The position numbers and the translations under genes are program-made. Under the pieces are notes generated by a model. That model was not told where the DNA came from and made no database searches. It was given only the letters and a program-made list of their open reading frames with translations. Shown here piece by piece: positions 51,281 to 60,014 of a stretch of DNA of 64,000 nt. Position 1 is the stretch's first letter. The number at the start of each line of letters is the position of its first letter. The stretch is from Roseobacter sp. MH60115. GTDB lineage: Bacteria > Pseudomonadota > Alphaproteobacteria > Rhodobacterales > Rhodobacteraceae. Location: assembly GCF_015644665.1 (NCBI RefSeq), contig NZ_JADOBQ010000001.1, positions 930,001 through 994,000 on the forward strand, read 5' to 3'.

Positions 51281-53041
51281 ATGGAAACTGCCACCGATCC
51301 TGATCCCCAGACCCGCGCCATCAACTGGCGTGTGCGCGTGGCGTTGGCCGTGTTGCTGCTGCTGGCAGTGGCCGTGGTGTCGGTCACCAACAAGCTGCTG
51401 ACGGATCGCTTTACAGAAAGCACGCGGAACCGTGCGGAGTTGCGGCTGGCGCTTTACAGCGGGAACCTGCTGTCGGAGTTGCGGCAGAACGCGATTGTGC
51501 CGCAGTTGCTGGCGCGGGATGCGGAACTGATCGGGGCGTTGAATTCCGCGGATTACACCGCATCGACCCGCCGGTTGATTTCTTTTGTGGAAGAGATCGG
51601 GGCGGCCTCGCTGATGCTGCTCGACATCGACGGGCGCACGGTGGCGGCCACGGATCGCAACAGGTTGGGATCGAGCCACCGCCCGGAGGCCTATTTTGTC
51701 GATGCGATCCGGGCGAGTGCTACGATTTTCACGGTCGCGGAGCGGGAAACCGGTGGCTACGGGTTTTTCTATTCACGTCGGGTGCAATCGGGGTCTGATG
51801 TTCTGGGCGTGATCGTGGTGGAGGTGGATCTGCAGAAATTCGGGCGCGCCTGGGCCGGGATTTCGGATGCGGTGATTGTCACCGACAGCACTGGCACGAT
51901 CATCTTGACCACGGAGCCGCGGTGGCAGGGGCGCACCGAGGAAGAGGCGCTGGTGCGCCAGACGCCGGCGAATGCCATTCAGCGCGCCATTCAGGCGACC
52001 GCGGATTGGACCCAACTGCCCCCCGATGCCTATCTGCAGGGGGAGGCGGTGATGCGGCTGGAGACGCGCATTCCCTTCCGGGGATGGCGCATGGCGAGCT
52101 TTACCACCTATGCGAGCGTGCGCGAAAGGGTGAACGGGGTGTTGGCCCTGGAAATCATGGGATTTGCGATTCTTCTCGCGCTCAGCTTCTATGCGCTGAG
52201 CCGTCGGACCGCGCTGCGCATGGCGTTGTTTCAGCGGGAATCTGCCGAGTTGCGGACGCTGAACGTGGCGCTGCAGCGGGAAATTGCCGAGCGAAAACGG
52301 GTGCAGGAAACGCTGGCTGTGGCCGAGCAGACGCTGGAACAATCCAGTAAACTCGCGGCCTTGGGTGAGATGTCCGCCGCCGTGAGCCACGAGCTCAACC
52401 AGCCTTTGGCGGCAATGAAAACCTACCTCGCCGGGGCGCGGTTGCTGCTGCGCCGCAACCGGCAGGAAGAGGCGCTGTCCTCCTTCGGGCGCATCGACGA
52501 TCTGATCGAACGGATGGGCGGTATTACCCGCCAGCTGAAGTCCTATGCCCGCAAGGGGCAGGAGGCGTTTTCCCCAGTGGACATGGGCGATGCGCTGGCC
52601 TCGGCCCTTTCGATGATGGAGCCGCAGCTGCGCCAGCGGCACGTTCAGATTTCGCGCATCGTCCCCGACACGCCCGTGCGGGTGATGGGGGATCGGTTGC
52701 GCATCGAGCAGGTGATGGTGAACCTGCTGCGCAATGCCATCGATGCCACCAAGTCCGAACAGAACCCAAAGGTGGATATTCTGTTGTCGGCCGGTGAGAC
52801 GGCGACCTTGACGGTGCGCGACAACGGACCGGGCATCGAAGACCTCGATCAGCTGTTTGAGCCGTTTTACACCACCAAGCAGGCTGGCGACGGGGTTGGG
52901 CTGGGCCTTGCCATCTCGTCTGGTATCGTTAACGACCTAGGTGGAAGGTTAACGGCGCGCAACGGGCAGGCCGGAGGCGCGGTATTTGAAATGCAGCTGC
53001 CAATATTGGGCAGCGACCACAGCACACAAGCGGCGGAGTAA
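51281..53041 (+). CDS. dctB: DctB-like C4-dicarboxylate sensor histidine kinase
   Basis: 586 residues. Two membrane helices (about 20-42 and 285-305) flank a periplasmic double-PAS/Cache sensor (LLDIDGRTVAATDRNRLGSS; DAVIVTDSTGTIILTTEP). A coiled-coil linker (LNVALQREIAERKRVQETLA) leads to the H box AAVSHELNQPLAAMKTYL with H370, the N box LLRNAIDAT, and the G boxes DNGPGIED and VGLGLAISSGIVNDLGG. This is DctB domain order and length. It is followed after 3 bp by a response regulator gene. No transporter gene for dicarboxylates is next to it. Confidence 0.92.
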   Translation: METATDPDPQTRAINWRVRVALAVLLLLAVAVVSVTNKLLTDRFTESTRNRAELRLALYSGNLLSELRQNAIVPQLLARDAELIGALNSADYTASTRRLISFVEEIGAASLMLLDIDGRTVAATDRNRLGSSHRPEAYFVDAIRASATIFTVAERETGGYGFFYSRRVQSGSDVLGVIVVEVDLQKFGRAWAGISDAVIVTDSTGTIILTTEPRWQGRTEEEALVRQTPANAIQRAIQATADWTQLPPDAYLQGEAVMRLETRIPFRGWRMASFTTYASVRERVNGVLALEIMGFAILLALSFYALSRRTALRMALFQRESAELRTLNVALQREIAERKRVQETLAVAEQTLEQSSKLAALGEMSAAVSHELNQPLAAMKTYLAGARLLLRRNRQEEALSSFGRIDDLIERMGGITRQLKSYARKGQEAFSPVDMGDALASALSMMEPQLRQRHVQISRIVPDTPVRVMGDRLRIEQVMVNLLRNAIDATKSEQNPKVDILLSAGETATLTVRDNGPGIEDLDQLFEPFYTTKQAGDGVGLGLAISSGIVNDLGGRLTARNGQAGGAVFEMQLPILGSDHSTQAAE

Positions 53042-53044
53042 GCC

Positions 53045-54379
53045 ATGACACAAGCTATGAAAATTGCAATTGTGGACGATGAACAGGATATGCGGCAGTC
53101 GATCAGCCAATGGCTGGCCCTGTCGGGATATGACACGGAAACCTTTGGCAGTGCCGAGGATGCGCTCAAGGTGCTGGGGCCGGACTACCCGGGGATCGTG
53201 ATTTCGGACATCAAGATGCCGGGCATGGACGGCATGCAGTTTCTCAAAAAGCTGATGGGCAATGACTCTGCGCTGCCAGTGATCATGATTACGGGGCACG
53301 GTGATGTGCCGATGGCGGTGGAAGCGATGCGCGTGGGCGCGTTTGATTTTCTCGAAAAGCCGTTCAACCCCGACCGCATGAACGAGCTGGCCAAGAAGGC
53401 CACTGGCGCGCGGCGTCTGGTGATGGACAATCGGGCGCTGCGGCGTGAGTTGTCGGATGGCGGCCAGCTGATGAAAAAGCTCATCGGGCAGAGCCCGGTC
53501 ATGGAGCGCCTGCGTGAGGATATTCTCGATCTCGGTCAGGCCGATGGCCATGTGCTGATCGACGGCGAAACCGGGACTGGCAAGACGCTGGTGGCCCATG
53601 CGCTGCATGCGGTCGGCAGCCGCGCGGGCAAGAAGTTCGTGCTGGTCAGCTGCGGCGCTTATGAGGAAGAGGCGTTGAGCAAACGGCTCTTTGGCCCGAT
53701 GACCCCCGAGGACGCGCAATTGCCCGCGATCGAAGAGGCCCGCGGCGGCACGCTGGTGCTGGAAGATATCGAAGCGCTGACCGAAACCCTGCAGGCGAGG
53801 CTGTTGAGCGTGATAAACGAGCAGGGGGCCCCGGCGGAAACGCGGATTGTGGCCATCTCGAACCTGCAAGAGGCCGGGCGCACCTCCGAGGATGCGCTGC
53901 GGGCCGATCTCTTCTACCGTCTGGCCGCGCTGCGCATCACCGTGCCACCGCTGCGCCAGCGCGGCGAGGACATCCTGACGCTGTTTACGCGTCTGTCCGA
54001 GCAATTCTCGGATGAATACGGTTGTGACGCGCCGCAGGTCTCCGCGCAGGAAGCGGCGCAATTGCTGCAGGCGCCATGGCCGGGCAACGTGCGGCAGTTG
54101 ATCAACGTGGCCGAACGCGCCGTGCTGCAGTCGCGCCGGGGTTCCGGCACCATCGCCTCGCTGCTGATGAACGATCACGAGGACATGCAGCCGGTGATGA
54201 CCACCGAAGGCAAGCCCTTGAAAGAATACGTCGAAGCCTTTGAGCGCATGCTGATCGACAACACAATGCGTCGCCATCGCGGGTCCATTGCCAGCGTCAT
54301 GGAAGAGCTTTGCCTGCCGCGCCGCACGTTAAACGAGAAAATGGCAAAGTACGGCCTGCAGCGCTCCGACTACCTGTAA
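53045..54379 (+). CDS. dctD: DctD-like response regulator lacking the GAFTGA loop
   Basis: 444 residues, ATG 53045 behind GGAGTAAGCC. The receiver domain has the phospho-acceptor D55 (ISDIKMPG). The AAA+ domain keeps Walker A GETGTGKT (about 176-183), a Walker B-like GGTLVLEDIE and an Arg finger region (ADLFYRLA), but where NtrC-family proteins read LFG...GAFTGA...GGTL it reads LFGPMTPEDAQLPAIEEARG, without GAFTGA. A Fis-type HTH ends it (GSIASVMEELCLPRRTLNEKM). The GAFTGA loop contacts sigma-54, so this regulator probably does not work through it. It is paired with DctB upstream. Confidence 0.93.
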   Translation: MTQAMKIAIVDDEQDMRQSISQWLALSGYDTETFGSAEDALKVLGPDYPGIVISDIKMPGMDGMQFLKKLMGNDSALPVIMITGHGDVPMAVEAMRVGAFDFLEKPFNPDRMNELAKKATGARRLVMDNRALRRELSDGGQLMKKLIGQSPVMERLREDILDLGQADGHVLIDGETGTGKTLVAHALHAVGSRAGKKFVLVSCGAYEEEALSKRLFGPMTPEDAQLPAIEEARGGTLVLEDIEALTETLQARLLSVINEQGAPAETRIVAISNLQEAGRTSEDALRADLFYRLAALRITVPPLRQRGEDILTLFTRLSEQFSDEYGCDAPQVSAQEAAQLLQAPWPGNVRQLINVAERAVLQSRRGSGTIASLLMNDHEDMQPVMTTEGKPLKEYVEAFERMLIDNTMRRHRGSIASVMEELCLPRRTLNEKMAKYGLQRSDYL

Positions 54380-54858
54380 GGGCGCAGAATTCCGCTGATC
54401 ACGCGAAAAATCGCGTAGAATCTGCAGGCTAGGCGGGTTTTGCGGTCTGGCCTGCAGATTGCCCATTGTGTTTTATCACACAGTCGCATTATCTAGAGAG
54501 ACGAAGGTGCATTGCGATATCGCGTGCAACCTCCGGATGAGTTTCGCTGCGATGGGTGCCTGTGTGGGACGTATCACACCGCCGTCGCAGACCGATTGGG
54601 CCGGAAACGGCCAACGAACCGCTGACGTGAACGGGGCCAGAGCGCCCTAAGGCACGCAGTATATAATGGATACGAGGCCGCCCTGGCGTGCCCGTGTCGG
54701 AGAAGAAACGCGATGACGCGCGCCGATGCACTGAGCAGAACCGCCTTGGCCCCACCGGGTCAGGCCCTGCACGCGTCCCTGATCGCCCTGACAAGACACA
54801 TCCCATATCTCGCTGATCCGCCTGGACTGGCGCGGTCATGGCTGTGCAATTTGGAAAT
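54380..54858 (+). promoter_or_regulatory. Long leader region upstream of rne
   Basis: 479 bp with no gene I can support; small frames inside lack SD sites. It begins with two perfect hairpins: ACGCGA/TCGCGT (54401-54416) and an 11-bp stem AATCTGCAGGC/GCCTGCAGATT (54419-54460), which may end the dctBD transcript. The rest would be promoter and 5' untranslated region of rne. RNase E genes in other bacteria are autoregulated through a long leader, so control here is plausible but unproven. Confidence 0.5.
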
Positions 54859-57564
54859 ATGGCTAAGAAAATGCTTATCGATGCCACCCACGCGGAGGAA
54901 ACCCGCGTCGTGGTGGTGGACGGAAACAAGGTCGAGGAGTTCGACTTTGAATCCGAAAACAAGCGCCAGCTCGCTGGCAACATCTATCTCGCAAAAGTAA
55001 CCCGGGTCGAGCCGTCGCTGCAGGCGGCCTTTGTGGACTATGGCGGCAATCGCCATGGGTTCCTCGCGTTCTCGGAAATTCACCCCGACTACTATCAGAT
55101 CCCGGTCGCGGACCGTCAGGCGCTGATGGAAGAAGAACGCGCCTATGCCGAAGCGCAGAAGGCCAAGGAAGACGAGGACGAAAAGCCCAAGCGCCGGTCG
55201 CGCAGTCGTAGCCGATCCAAGGCGAAGGCGGCGGAGGCCGCGAGCGATGATGCAACCGCGTCCAAGGACGTCGAATCCGGTCAGATCGACGGGATGGAGA
55301 CTATCGACCTCGACGACGAGGAAGGTACCTCGCCGATGGAGCGGGTGGCGGAAACGCCTGTCGAAGAGCCCGAGGATACGCCGGATGACGCCCCCGAGGC
55401 GGAAAACGCCGATGTGTCCGCGCAGGCCGCGACCGATGGCGACGATGCGGCGGAAACCGCTGACGACAGCGATGAGGACGAGGAGGATGCGCCCAAGCGG
55501 AAATCCGACGCCTCGGCCAAGGATGACAGCATCGAGTCCGTGGCCGATGACGATGACCAGGAAGATATCCGGCCTGCGCGCAAACCCCGCCCGCGGCGCT
55601 ACAAAATCCAGGAAGTCATCAAAGTGCGTCAGATCCTGCTGGTGCAGGTCGTCAAGGAAGAGCGCGGCAACAAGGGGGCGGCGCTGACCACCTATCTGTC
55701 GCTGGCCGGTCGGTACTGTGTGCTGATGCCCAACACCGCGCGCGGGGGCGGGATTTCCCGCAAGATCACCAATGCCGCCGACCGCAAGAAGCTCAAGGAA
55801 ATCGCCAATGAGATCGAGGTGCCGGAAGGCGCCGGGCTCATCGTGCGCACCGCCGGGGCGAAACGCACCAAGGCGGAGATCAAACGCGACTATGAGTACC
55901 TGCAGCGCCTGTGGGAGCAAATCCGCGAGCTGACGCTGAAATCCATCGCGCCTGCCAAGATCTACGAAGAGGGCGACCTGATCAAACGCTCGATCCGCGA
56001 CCTTTACAACCGCGAGATCGACGAGGTGTTTGTCGAGGGTGAGCGCGGGTATCGCATCGCCAAGGACTTCATGAAAATGATCATGCCGTCCCACGCGAAG
56101 AACGTGAAACTCTACACCGAGAGCCTGCCGCTCTTTGCGCGCTATCAGGTGGAAAGCTATCTGGCGGGGATGTTCAACCCGACCGTGCAGTTGCCCTCCG
56201 GCGGCTACATCGTGATCGGCGTGACCGAGGCGCTGGTGGCGATCGACGTGAACTCTGGCCGGGCGACCAAGGAAGGCTCCATTGAGCAGACCGCGACCAA
56301 GACCAATCTGGAGGCCGCTGACGAAGTGGCACGCCAGCTGCGTCTGCGCGACCTTGCCGGTCTGATCGTCATCGACTTCATCGACATGGACGAGCGCAAG
56401 AACAACGCCGCCGTCGAAAAGCGCATGAAGGAAAAGCTGAAGACAGACCGCGCCCGCATTCAGGTGGGGCGTATCTCGGGCTTTGGCCTGATGGAAATGT
56501 CACGCCAGCGTCTGCGCCCGGGCATGATTGAGGCCACCACGCAGCCCTGTCAGGCCTGCCACGGCACCGGGCTGATCCGGTCCGATGACAATCTGGCGCT
56601 GTCGATCCTGCGGCAGATCGAGGAAGAGGGCACGCGCAAGCGCTCCCGCGAGGTGCTGGTGCGTGCGCCCGTGGGCATTGCCAACTTCCTGATGAACCAG
56701 AAACGCGAACACATCGCCCAGATCGAAGGGCGTTATGGTCTGTCTGTCCGGATCGAAGGCGACCCGGCGCTGGTCAGCCCCGATTTCAGCCTTGAGAAGT
56801 TCAAGACCGCGACCCGCATCGTCACGGCATCTGCCGCGCATGTGGTGTCCGTGGACACGTCGATCATGGATCAGGTGGATGCGGATGAGGACGAGGATAT
56901 GGTAACCGAGGAGGCTCTGGCACCCCAGGGCGTCGAAGCGACCCGGAGCGACGAGGGAGACGGTGAAGGCAAGCCCAAACGTCGTCGCCGTCGTCGGCGG
57001 CGCAGCCGGAACAAGTCAAACGGCGGTGAAAACGGGCAGACCGGTGAGGCCAACGAGGCATCAGCGCCACAGGATGGTGAAACGCCTGTGAAAAACGGCG
57101 CTGACACGGCCGTAGAGACCGTTGAAGCACCTGCGGAAGCTGAGGAAGCAACCCCGGAAGCAGCGGCGGAGAAACCCAAGCCCAAGCGGCGCTCGCGGAC
57201 ATCCAAGGCAAAAGCCGAGGCCGAAGCCGCAGCAACCGAGGATGCGACGATCAGCGAAGAGGTTGCGGAACCGGCGGCGGCGGAAGAGGCAAAACCAGCC
57301 GAGAAGCCCAAGCGTAAGCGCGCAAGCCGCGCCAAGAAGCCCAAAGCTGAGGAAGCGGTTGCAGAACCTGTTGAGGAGGCGGCGGCGGCTGAGACGCCTG
57401 AACCGACCCCCGCACCCGAGCCTGTTGCGCCGGAACCGGTAGCTGCAACGCCAGAACCGGAAGCTGCACCTGAACCGGAACCTGCTGCGGCTGCCCCCGA
57501 GCCCGTCGAGGAACCGGCACCGGCCAAGCCGAAACGCAAGGGATGGTGGTCGCTGGGCGGCTGA
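54859..57564 (+). CDS. rne: Ribonuclease E
   Basis: 901 residues from ATG 54859, chosen because family members begin MAKKMLIDATHAEETRVVVV; an ATG at 54838 is in frame. The S1 domain (NIYLAKVTRVEPSLQAAFVDYGGN) is interrupted by a long acidic insert (about residues 100-240), then RNase H-like and 5'-sensor parts, the catalytic DNase I-like domain (GGYIVIGVTEALVAIDVNSGR; VIDFIDMD) and the zinc link CQACHGTG. The last 220 residues are Ala/Pro/Glu and Lys/Arg-rich, the degradosome scaffold region. It starts mRNA decay and matures rRNA and tRNA. A strong terminator follows. Confidence 0.97.
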   Translation: MAKKMLIDATHAEETRVVVVDGNKVEEFDFESENKRQLAGNIYLAKVTRVEPSLQAAFVDYGGNRHGFLAFSEIHPDYYQIPVADRQALMEEERAYAEAQKAKEDEDEKPKRRSRSRSRSKAKAAEAASDDATASKDVESGQIDGMETIDLDDEEGTSPMERVAETPVEEPEDTPDDAPEAENADVSAQAATDGDDAAETADDSDEDEEDAPKRKSDASAKDDSIESVADDDDQEDIRPARKPRPRRYKIQEVIKVRQILLVQVVKEERGNKGAALTTYLSLAGRYCVLMPNTARGGGISRKITNAADRKKLKEIANEIEVPEGAGLIVRTAGAKRTKAEIKRDYEYLQRLWEQIRELTLKSIAPAKIYEEGDLIKRSIRDLYNREIDEVFVEGERGYRIAKDFMKMIMPSHAKNVKLYTESLPLFARYQVESYLAGMFNPTVQLPSGGYIVIGVTEALVAIDVNSGRATKEGSIEQTATKTNLEAADEVARQLRLRDLAGLIVIDFIDMDERKNNAAVEKRMKEKLKTDRARIQVGRISGFGLMEMSRQRLRPGMIEATTQPCQACHGTGLIRSDDNLALSILRQIEEEGTRKRSREVLVRAPVGIANFLMNQKREHIAQIEGRYGLSVRIEGDPALVSPDFSLEKFKTATRIVTASAAHVVSVDTSIMDQVDADEDEDMVTEEALAPQGVEATRSDEGDGEGKPKRRRRRRRRSRNKSNGGENGQTGEANEASAPQDGETPVKNGADTAVETVEAPAEAEEATPEAAAEKPKPKRRSRTSKAKAEAEAAATEDATISEEVAEPAAAEEAKPAEKPKRKRASRAKKPKAEEAVAEPVEEAAAAETPEPTPAPEPVAPEPVAATPEPEAAPEPEPAAAAPEPVEEPAPAKPKRKGWWSLGG

Positions 57565-57583
57565 GGCTCCTGCAGACAAGATC

Positions 57584-57614
57584 AAAGGCGCGTCTTCGGG
57601 CGCGCCTTTCTTTT
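57584..57614 (+). terminator. Intrinsic terminator of rne
   Basis: AAAGGCGCG (57584-57592), loop TCTTCGGG, CGCGCCTTT (57601-57609), then C and TTTT. It lies 20 bases past the rne stop and also just before the convergent TusA-like gene's end. The stem is perfect with a T run. Confidence 0.9.
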
Positions 57615-57619
57615 ATCCA

Positions 57620-57850
57620 TCAGCCTTTGCGGATGACGTAGACCTGCACCGCGTCCTCGCTGATGGCCGAGACCAGCTCGTGCCCCGCCTCGGCGCAGAA
57701 ATGCGGCACATCCACCACGGCGGCCGGGTCATCCGCCCGCATGGTCAATGTCTCGCCGGGGGACAGCGTCTGCAGCCGTTTTCGCGCCTTGAGCACGGGC
57801 AAGGGGCACAGCAGCCCGGTTGCGTCCAGATCATTCTTGAGGTCACTCAT
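57620..57850 (-). CDS. TusA-family sulfurtransferase-like protein
   Basis: 76 residues from ATG 57850; an in-frame start at 57886 lacks support. The family hallmark CPLPVLKARKRLQTL has the active Cys at residue 15, and DDPAAVVDVPHFCAEAGHEL follows. TusA-like proteins carry sulfane sulfur for tRNA thiolation and molybdenum cofactor, or have redox roles. It is convergent with rne and divergent from ccdA. Confidence 0.92.
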   Translation of the reverse strand: MSDLKNDLDATGLLCPLPVLKARKRLQTLSPGETLTMRADDPAAVVDVPHFCAEAGHELVSAISEDAVQVYVIRKG

Positions 57851-57942
57851 AACCCCCAGATAAGCGTGATGTTTCAGTCTGTCCACAAGGTTGTGACCGC
57901 TGCCTGCGTGACCTCTTAACGCTTATCGATTAGGGGTGAGAC

Positions 57943-58695
57943 ATGTTTGGAATCGAAATCATCGACGCAGGCCTGCTCCCGGCCATGATTGTCGCCCTTT
58001 TTGCGGGCGTCATCAGCTTTCTGAGCCCCTGCGTGCTGCCCATCGTGCCGCCCTACCTGGCCTATATGAGCGGCGTTTCCATCAATGAAATGTCAGGCGA
58101 GGCCGCTGCGCGCCGCCGTGCAGTGATTGCCGCACTGTTCTTTGTGCTGGGGCTCAGCACCGTATTCCTCATCCTTGGGTTCACAGCCTCGGCTTTCGGG
58201 GCGTTTTTCCTGCAAAACCAGGTGCTTTTTGCGCAGGTTTCCGGCCTCGTGGTGATTGTCTTTGGCCTGCATTTCGTGGGCCTTTTCCGCATTCCCTTCC
58301 TCGATCAGGAAGCGCGCCTGGATGCCGGGGATCAGGGCGGGTCGAGCTTTGGCGCCTATGTGCTGGGCCTCGCCTTTGCCTTTGGCTGGACCCCCTGCAT
58401 CGGCCCGCAGCTAGGCGCAATCCTGTCGTTGGCGGCGTCCGAGGCCTCGGTCAGCCGCGGCACCTTACTGCTGGGAATTTACGCGGCTGGTCTGGGGATT
58501 CCCTTCCTGCTGGCGGCAATGTTCATGACCCGCGCCGTGGGTGTGATGAACAAGCTCAAACGCCATATGAAAACCATCGAACGCGCGATGGGCGGACTGC
58601 TGATTGTTGTCGGGCTGGCCATGGTGACCGGGGCGTTCACCACCTTCTCCTACTGGCTGCTGGAGCAATTCCCGGCCTTGGCATTGCTGGGCTGA
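57943..58695 (+). CDS. ccdA: Cytochrome c biogenesis protein CcdA
   Basis: 250 residues, six predicted membrane helices. Its two redox Cys lie in SFLSPCVLPIVPPYL (C30) and FGWTPCIGPQLGAIL (C152), the DsbD/CcdA pattern. CcdA passes electrons from cytoplasmic thioredoxin to periplasmic thiol-disulfide proteins for heme attachment. It would serve the cytochrome c of this and other loci. The start follows GGGGTGAGAC. Confidence 0.96.
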   Translation: MFGIEIIDAGLLPAMIVALFAGVISFLSPCVLPIVPPYLAYMSGVSINEMSGEAAARRRAVIAALFFVLGLSTVFLILGFTASAFGAFFLQNQVLFAQVSGLVVIVFGLHFVGLFRIPFLDQEARLDAGDQGGSSFGAYVLGLAFAFGWTPCIGPQLGAILSLAASEASVSRGTLLLGIYAAGLGIPFLLAAMFMTRAVGVMNKLKRHMKTIERAMGGLLIVVGLAMVTGAFTTFSYWLLEQFPALALLG

Positions 58696-58751
58696 TCCCC
58701 TTAGACTGCGTATCACCCCTGCGATGCTGCCGGGATGCATAAGGTCTGGTC

Positions 58752-60014
58752 ATGGGCAGCACGTCTGACACACGCGTATACCGCCGCAAGGTCTTCTACA
58801 TTCCCGGCTATGATCCGTTCCCACCCCGCCGGTACCGCGAGCTTTACCGCACCGAAGGAGCGGCGCAGGCGGCAATCACCGGCTACAGCCTGGCCATGGG
58901 GGCCGGTCTGGAAGGCGACCGCTTTGGCTGGCAGGTCGAGACAGAGATAGAGGGACGGCGCACCCAGGCCGAGATCGAGGTGCTGGTCTGGTCCGACATC
59001 GTGCGGGACAGTCGCGCGCAATCCATTCCGGCAACCTATCTGTCCCTGCTGCTGACGGCCTGGATCTACATTTCTACCGGGGCGCTCTGGCGGTTGATGC
59101 GCCTGCGCAAGGGACCGGTCATCGCGGCCCTCTACCCGGTTGCGATGCTGGTGGCGCAATTGGTGACCGCCGTGCTGCTGGGCTGGCTGGTCTGGCGTGG
59201 TGCGGATGGCTTGCTGCGGTTTATCCTGCCGGCGTCACTCGTTGGACCTGCAGGCGACGCCTTTCTAACCGCCGTCGCAGTGGGTTTGGGCGCGCTATCC
59301 GCCCTCTACCTCCTGCTCTGGTTCAGGGATTCGGACGGCAAATTCTTTGCCTATTACCTGATGCATGATTTTGCCCATAGCGCCGCGCTGCGAGGCGCGT
59401 ACCCCGCCACCATTCTCCCGCGGCTCACGCAGTTTGGCGATGTCATTTCCGCCGCTTTGCGCAGCGATGTGGATGAGGTGCTGGTGGTTGGTCACTCCTC
59501 CGGGGCACATCTGGCGGTGACTGTGCTGGCTGAGCTGTTGCGAAAGGGGCAGGTGACAACGGCGGGGCCAGTCTTGGGTTTCCTGTCATTGGGGCATGTG
59601 GTTCCGATGCTGTCATTCCTGCCGGACGCGCAGGCTCTGCGCCGCGATCTGCGCGACCTCTCGACGCGGGACGATCTCACGTGGGTCGACGTCACCGCGC
59701 CCGGCGATGGCTGCTCCTTTGCGCTCTGCGACCCGGTGTCGGTCTCCGGCCAGAAAACCGACCAAAAACGCTGGCCACTGGTGTTTTCCGCCGCCTTCAC
59801 CCAGAGCCTGTCCCCCGCGCTCTGGCGCGCCCTGCGCTGGCGGTTTTTTCGACTGCATTTCCAGTATCTCTGCGCCTTTGACCGCCCCAAGGACTACGAC
59901 TACTTCCAGATCACCGCTGGACCGCTGTCACTGGGCGACCGCTACGCAGGCCGCCCAGCCTCGGCCTCGCGGATCGATCACACCGTCAGCCCATTCACCT
60001 CTGTCGGTCCATGA
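58752..60014 (+). CDS. Membrane-embedded alpha/beta-hydrolase-like protein
   Basis: 420 residues, ATG 58752 (AAGGTCTGGTC). The N-terminal part (RKVFYIPGYDPFPPRRYREL) reads like the first strand of an alpha/beta hydrolase with YIPGYDP. Three membrane helices (about 95-115, 122-148, 172-192) are inserted, then the hydrolase resumes with the nucleophile elbow VVGHSSGAHLAV (Ser about 247), an aspartate region (TWVDVTAPGDGCSFA) and a C-terminal His region (RIDHTVSPF). It overlaps a cytochrome P450 gene by 4 bp. A membrane lipase/esterase working with the P450 is possible; the substrate is unknown. Confidence 0.7.
   Translation: MGSTSDTRVYRRKVFYIPGYDPFPPRRYRELYRTEGAAQAAITGYSLAMGAGLEGDRFGWQVETEIEGRRTQAEIEVLVWSDIVRDSRAQSIPATYLSLLLTAWIYISTGALWRLMRLRKGPVIAALYPVAMLVAQLVTAVLLGWLVWRGADGLLRFILPASLVGPAGDAFLTAVAVGLGALSALYLLLWFRDSDGKFFAYYLMHDFAHSAALRGAYPATILPRLTQFGDVISAALRSDVDEVLVVGHSSGAHLAVTVLAELLRKGQVTTAGPVLGFLSLGHVVPMLSFLPDAQALRRDLRDLSTRDDLTWVDVTAPGDGCSFALCDPVSVSGQKTDQKRWPLVFSAAFTQSLSPALWRALRWRFFRLHFQYLCAFDRPKDYDYFQITAGPLSLGDRYAGRPASASRIDHTVSPFTSVGP

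Noticed and set aside
54760-56094. 444-codon minus-strand frame opposite rne
   Set aside because: It is a mirror of the RNase E coding strand without SD or family features.
57122-57442. Plus-strand frame rich in Arg/Pro in the rne tail
   Set aside because: A shifted frame of the low-complexity Ala/Glu/Lys-rich RNase E tail.
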